Shown here: positions 59,069-64,000 of the stretch, one piece after another
Numbering within the stretch: the stretch's first letter is position 1
Layout: the number at the start of each line of letters is the position of its first letter
NCBI GenBank assembly: GCA_029531795.1
Contig: JAPEIS010000014.1
Location: 434,001-498,000 of the forward strand
Reading direction: 5' to 3'
Length of the DNA: 64,000 nt
DNA from: Sclerotinia nivalis
Lineage: Eukaryota; Ascomycota; Leotiomycetes; Helotiales; Sclerotiniaceae
Made by a program: the position numbers and the translations under genes
Notes under the pieces: generated by a model
What the model was told of the DNA's origin: nothing
What the model saw: only the letters and a program-made list of their open reading frames with translations
The model's database searches: none

Positions 59069-61331
59069 CTAATGCAAAGCAGGCATTTCATCATCTTCAT
59101 CAGCATCCTCAACATGTGCTTGTCTATTTCCACCTTGATGTTCCTCTCCACCATCTATCAATCCAGGCATTGAATCATCATCAGTTTCACTGACCGATGC
59201 ACCCGATGAAGAAGGATCAGCATATGCTGGTGTTGGTCTCCAGAACATGAGACTTTCCAATATTCTGGTTGCAGCAGATAATGATGGTCCACGTGCTGGT
59301 CCTTCTGCATTCTCATCACCCTCTTCTTCTAATCCTTCAGTCTGGTTTCCTTCTGCAATATGATTTCTTAATCGCTCAAATGCTTCGGCTTCGGCTTCGG
59401 CATCATTATCACCATCGATATTGCCATCACCTGCTCCACGACCTCGGAATGCTTCTAAACCTGGGAATCCTGGAAGAAGTCGTGCGAGAGCCGCCAGTGG
59501 ATCATTGAATCCGTTCGCTTCGGGTTCGTCTTCATTTCCTAAATTTCTTTGTTGACCCGGATAAGAGATGGTGCTCGAGTAGGGCGGTAGTGGATCTGAA
59601 TCAGAGTTATTGCTCCTATGAAGAATATTCGATGGAACAAGAGACATTAATTCCCGTCGATTATCCAAATAAACAAATCTGACAATATCTAGACTCATTT
59701 CTTTGATATCTGATAGTAAGGGTGTTTGTGACAAGTCGGGCTTCTCAATGGTCTGTGCTATTTCCATAAGTAAGGCAGTAGACTCGGTGGTGTTCCAAAG
59801 ATCTTTTGCTTGAAGAACATATAATTCCGTAAATAAAGTGTCAGAAGCAGTTGGTGGTTCTGTACCCCATATTGATGGAGGTGCATCAAGATCAAGTTCT
59901 CTGAATAGTCGACAAAAAAGCCAAGGTACCTGACTCATGCAATCCGATAATATGCTCCTACACTTGACACCATCCTTGAGTTGTTGGGCAGCCAGAGCAA
60001 ATGATGGCTTTGCATAATTGATTGTGTTGACCCACTGTGGTATATTTCGACTGGCAGAGAAATCCAAAAGCCATTGAAATTCATGTGCACGTAAGGCAAG
60101 ATGATGTATCATCCATCGCATGCAATATGGATCATCCTCAGGATCCAAACTTAAGAGTAACTTTGCCCACTCGAAGGCAGTTCGATAAGTTCCCTTCATC
60201 ATGAGAGATTTTATGTAGTGATATCCTGCTAACCAAAATTCCCGATTCTCTGGTCTAGCGAAATCTAATCGAGCTTTACCTTGGGCCAATTTAGTACTAA
60301 AGGATGATAATGAAACTCGACCAAATGTAAAAAGGGCTCTCTCAACAAGATCGGATGATAAGGAATGGTCGCCTTGATCTTTTGCAATCTTGCTGACTTG
60401 AAGAAGAAGAGAAATGTGATACGCTATTATGGGTTAGCATTAGTAGAGATTTGTAGTATAGATTGTACACACGATTTCTTTGGATATATCCAATTAAGTT
60501 GTGAGGATCCCCCATTTCAACCAGAGTTTGGAATGTGTGCTGCACAACTTGATATTCTTTATCGTGTACAAACTTGTATTCGATAGTACCATCAACTACC
60601 TCTTGGTTATCAATAACTGTCATTGTCAATCCACCCGAAGTAGATTTCGGCCATTCATCCTTCCCCTGTATCAAAAAGTTGCGTCGCAAGGTAAGCTCGG
60701 AAAGGCCTTTGCCTGGTTTATGGTGTCCCTTCAAAGCTGTCTCCAAATCCATCTGTTGTATACGTTGTCTTCTTCTTGCCCCACGACCTGTAGGTCCTCC
60801 AGGATCTTCATTATTTTCGGTAGCAGCTCGTCCAAATAAACTTCGCATTTCATTTGCAACTTTAAGATGTTGTGTATTGATACCCAATAGGAAACAAACT
60901 CTCTCATATTCTTCATCCACTTCCATTGCACTTGTCGTGTTTGTGGCATTTGGTTGCTTCAAATTTAACTCTTTGAGAGCTTGATCAATTTCATCCAGAC
61001 CGTTCTTAGGTGTATCCTCAATTTCTTTCGCGGAGTCTTTTGTCTTTCCCTTATTCTTTGCCTTCTTCTTTTTCTTTGACTTTTTAAGTTTCTTCGTGGT
61101 CGCGACTGGAGTGGGCTCACTTAATTCTTCTCCCTCTGGCTCTTCATCTTCATCAATATCCTTAGATCCGTCATCATCTTCTAGAGCTGCAAAATTCGCA
61201 AACAAGCTGGGTTTTGATATTGGCTGTGACTCGTCTTCAGATTCTTCCTCTTCTTCTGCTTGAGCTTGAAGTTTGACTTGTTGCTCCAATTCGCGCTGTT
61301 GCTGTAATTTTCGAAGTTGTCTACTCGACAT
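59069..61331 (-). CDS. RQC1: RQC1 / TCF25 family, ribosome quality control protein
   Basis: Exons are 61331-60473 and 60423-59069, joined by a 49-nt intron inside a Pro codon, giving 737 aa. I took the start at 61331 (MSSRQLRKLQQQRELEQQ), the conserved N-terminal basic-Gln start of this family; an in-frame ATG at 61490 only adds unlike sequence. An acidic stretch and a Lys-rich run (about 90-115) follow. The TCF25 domain follows: ERVCFLLGINTQHLKVANEM, RSLFGRAA, GRGARRRQRIQQMD, then FREFWLAGYH-like helices (REFWLAGYHYIKSLMMKGTY) and LLLSLDPEDDPY. The tail is acidic and low complexity. The protein acts with Ltn1, Rqc2 and Cdc48 on stalled 60S subunits to extract ubiquitylated nascent chains. 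Confidence 0.92.
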
Positions 61332-61847
61332 GATGAAGAGGGTTATTCTTAGATAAAATGAATGAAGAATGAATGTACGAAGATTGAATGTATGAGAAAT
61401 GGATGTATGCGTAGTAGTGGGGCTTACGAGGGCAGAATCTAGAAAGCGGTGAATTAAGTCAATGATGCTTACCAAATTGTTCAAAATCATTCATCGTTCA
61501 TCATTCATCATCATTCGAAAGACCTTCTCAGTCTGTCTCTCATTCACTCATATACTTCTTCAAGAACCAAAGAATAATCACGTTAAATTAATTCTGATAA
61601 TGATATAGATGACTTTTATGATTTTTCATTCATTTTAACGACCTTTCGAATCTCTTCCACCAGCCCTTCCTTCAATAGCCTCCAGCTTCCATCGTCCACC
61701 CCTCTTTAGGTCCTGGCAATCATACTTCATACTTATCCGGGGTACTGCCAAAGCGCCATCTCGGGAAATCAGCTTAGTTAAACGCCCTACCCTAGGATCT
61801 CAAAACATAAATCAATTTCTAAATATCAGAAAATCTTTTCATTTTAA
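61332..61847. promoter_or_regulatory. Divergent promoter between RQC1 and the PP2C gene
   Basis: A 516-bp head-to-head gap. Both genes start here. It has several AT-rich runs and tcatc/cattc repeats, with no defined factor site. Confidence 0.5.
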
Positions 61848-63763
61848 ATGCATCGAGTAGCATTAAAAGCCATTCGCATTGCGCGACAATTACCTCCTCT
61901 TCGTAGCACTCGTGGTAGCATATTTCAACCTTCAAACCATGTTTTAAGCGCACGATTTTCTTCCGGTAGAGCTCCTTTTCCCAAATCATCATCAACAACA
62001 ACGTTACCACTTCAAAGTTCAGTCATCCCAGCATCGATGTATTGGCGAAGGTTCTCCCTGGCTCTTGTTTCAGGGTTTGTTGGATATGGCGCATGGTACA
62101 CATACAACGGAGACGGAATTCTCACCAAAGAAGCCAGTCCAATTTCTACTGCACAACAATCCCACGGCTTTGCAAGTAGTACTATCTATTCAACACCGAT
62201 GGGGCCGGAAGAGACCGCAGATGCTAGAAAGGCCGTAATTGTCGGTACAGATGGTCTTTATACTGACACGATTGAAGGTCCAATTTCAAAGGATACCGAC
62301 GATTCTGGCAGGAAAGTTTTAGAGATGTTAACACCGGATCAAGCGACGTCAAAATTGCGCAGAAATGAGGAATCATATTTTGTTGGTCGTGGTAAAGGAG
62401 TTGTGCGATATGATGTAGTTCAAATTCCAAGTAATGACCCAATCGAAGACGATCATTCTGAAAAGATTATTGAGACGAATGAAACAATTTCTGGGACTCC
62501 CAATTCACCTTCCGATTGGATGTTTTGGGGTGTATTTGATGGCCATTCGTACGTTTTCTTGAAATCCTTCTCCAGGGTTACTCTTACTGATATCTAAACA
62601 GAGGCTGGACCACTTCTGCTAAATTACGACAAGTATTGATCAATTATGTCGCTAGAGAACTCAATTCTACCTACCAAGCCTCCCCAAATCCTTCCAACGA
62701 AGCCATTGAAGCTGCGATGAAAACTGGTTTCACTCGGCTCGACAATGAGATTGTACATGAAAGCGCGCAGAAAGTAATGAAGGGTAATTCAAAACTGGTC
62801 GCAGCAGAGTTGTTAGCCCCAGCATTATCCGGATCGTGCGCACTCCTTTCCTTCTACGATACAAACACAGGTCTTTTGCGTGTGGCATGCACAGGAGATT
62901 CTCGCGCAATCTTGGGACGACGAAATGATAATGGAAAATGGGCTGCTACAGCGTTATCAATCGATCAAACTGGTAGCAATCAAGATGAGGAGGCTAGAAT
63001 GAGAAAGCTACATCCTGGAGAAGACCATGTCATTAGAAATGGTCGAGTTCTAGGTGGTCTGGAGCCTACTCGCGCATTCGGTGATGCAACTTACAAATGG
63101 ACTCGTCAAGTCTCAGAGCGATTGAAGGAATCTTTCTTTGGAAGAACTCCATCTACTCTTCTTAAAACTCCCCCATACGTCACCGCGGAACCTGTAGTCA
63201 CGACTACCAGGATTCAACCCGAAAGAGGAGACTTTGTTGTGATGGCAACGGATGGACTTTGGGAGATGCTTTCTAATGAAGAAGTGGTTGGGTTAGTTGG
63301 CCAATGGATTGATATACATTCTGCGGATTCAAATGGAAACTCTGCAAGCTCATGGACAAAAATGTTTACAGCGTCGCAAAAGGGACTGCCAGTAGAAGCA
63401 AGTAAAGATAACAATAACAGTGGTCAGAAAGCCCCAATCCGACAGCGTCAATGGGGCGTTAAGGAGAGTGATAGATTTGTTGTTGAGGACAAAAATGTTG
63501 CCACACATTTGGTCCGTAATGCATTGGGTGGAAAGGATAAGGATATGGTTTGCGCTTTATTGTCATTACCTGCTCCTTATTCCAGAAGATATCGGTATAT
63601 CACCCTTTCTCAAAATTTCCAAGAAACCCTACTAACAAACCGTTACAACAGAGATGATCTTACAGTAGAAGTTATCTTCTTCGGTAACGGTCCAAAATCC
63701 GGTGATCTTATTGTCAATAAGGAAGCAAGCGCGAGCGCAAATAACGTCAAGCCTAAACTCTGA
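61848..63763 (+). CDS. Mitochondrial PP2C-type protein phosphatase
   Basis: Exons are 61848-62548, 62602-63594 and 63652-63763, giving 601 aa. The N-terminus is basic and Ser/Arg-rich (MHRVALKAIRIARQLPPLRS), a mitochondrial targeting type, and a membrane segment lies at about 69-85 (FSLALVSGFVGYGAWY). The PP2C metal and catalytic blocks follow in order: MFWGVFDGHSGWTTS, ALSGSCALLSFYD, VACTGDSRAILG, GGLEPTRAFGDATYKW, VVMATDGLWEMLSNEEVV and the closing DDLTVEVIFFG. It best fits the fungal Ptc5/Ptc6-type mitochondrial phosphatases, which act on pyruvate dehydrogenase or in mitophagy; the exact type is inferred. The last intron is 57 nt with no in-frame stop, so leaving it in would add 19 residues before DDLTV. 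Confidence 0.9.
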
Positions 63764-64000
63764 GATATCATAGAAATCAGAAAAGGTCTTTTTACGAAAT
63801 TTTAAGCGTGTATTATTACTGAGCATTTAGCTTTGAAAGCGGATTTCGGCGACGAAGATGAATTGCATGAGTGGAATGTAATGGAATGAATGGTGGTATA
63901 CCCAGCGTATTGTGTGAAGAAAATGAATGCATGCATGAATGGATTGAAAACTATTACTACCCACTTAGATCTAGGAAATAGTGAATGAATCGTTTTGAGC

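Noticed and set aside
1..64000. tRNA, rRNA or CRISPR arrays
   Set aside because: I looked for B-box-like ggttcgaatcc patterns and regular spaced repeats. Only scattered partial matches without a cloverleaf were found.

Overview
The window looks like nuclear DNA of a filamentous ascomycete. Genes are split by short introns of about 45-60 nt with GT-AG borders and CTAAC/CTGAC-like branch sites. The gene set includes a fungal NACHT-TPR NLR, an HsbA-type secreted protein, a maltose-permease-type MFS transporter and an RQC1/TCF25 protein. AT-rich composition, clean AT-rich intergenic DNA and the protein style suggest a Leotiomycete near Botrytis/Sclerotinia. That placement is inference. I rebuilt exon structures by hand from splice motifs and reading-frame continuity. 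All complete models below give CDS lengths divisible by three.

Layout. 0.5-5.2 kb: a short SERAC1-like alpha/beta hydrolase (-) and a six-exon sugar transporter (+). 5.2-13.6 kb: a very long gene-free stretch, increasingly pyrimidine-rich on the + strand, with microsatellites and one transposon-end-like sequence near 7.53 kb. 13.6-15.8 kb: mitochondrial glycerol-3-phosphate dehydrogenase GUT2 (-). 19.2-21.0 kb: an UNC93-like membrane protein (+). 21.7-22.6 kb: a 5'-truncated remnant of an unnamed fungal protein family. 24.1-27.7 kb: an HsbA-type secreted protein and a methionine-permease-like transporter (both -).

28.3-36.6 kb is an accessory immune-like block. It holds an unrecognised eight-exon gene (+), a 526-aa SERAC1-like hydrolase (-) and, divergently across a 412-bp gap, an NLR with DUF7708-like, NACHT and TPR regions (+). 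38.4-42.3 kb: an SCP-x-type thiolase ending in the peroxisomal signal ARF (-) and a thermolysin-family (M4) peptidase with a protealysin-like propeptide (+).

43.9-52.9 kb is a GMC oxidoreductase gene broken by a 6.8-kb LINE. The LINE is flanked by a 13-bp target duplication and carries a second, related retroelement nested in its ORF1. Its ORF2 stays in one frame over 3.6 kb, and the stops I traced sit at Trp, Gln or Arg sites. That is the pattern expected of repeat-induced point mutation (RIP). The host gene carries the same kind of stop 126 bp from the insertion. At 54.9 kb there is a solo LTR with TSD tagaa, four GC-rich hairpins and an AT-rich surround. 57.5-63.8 kb returns to housekeeping genes: the ATX1 copper chaperone (-), RQC1 (-) and a mitochondrial PP2C phosphatase (+).
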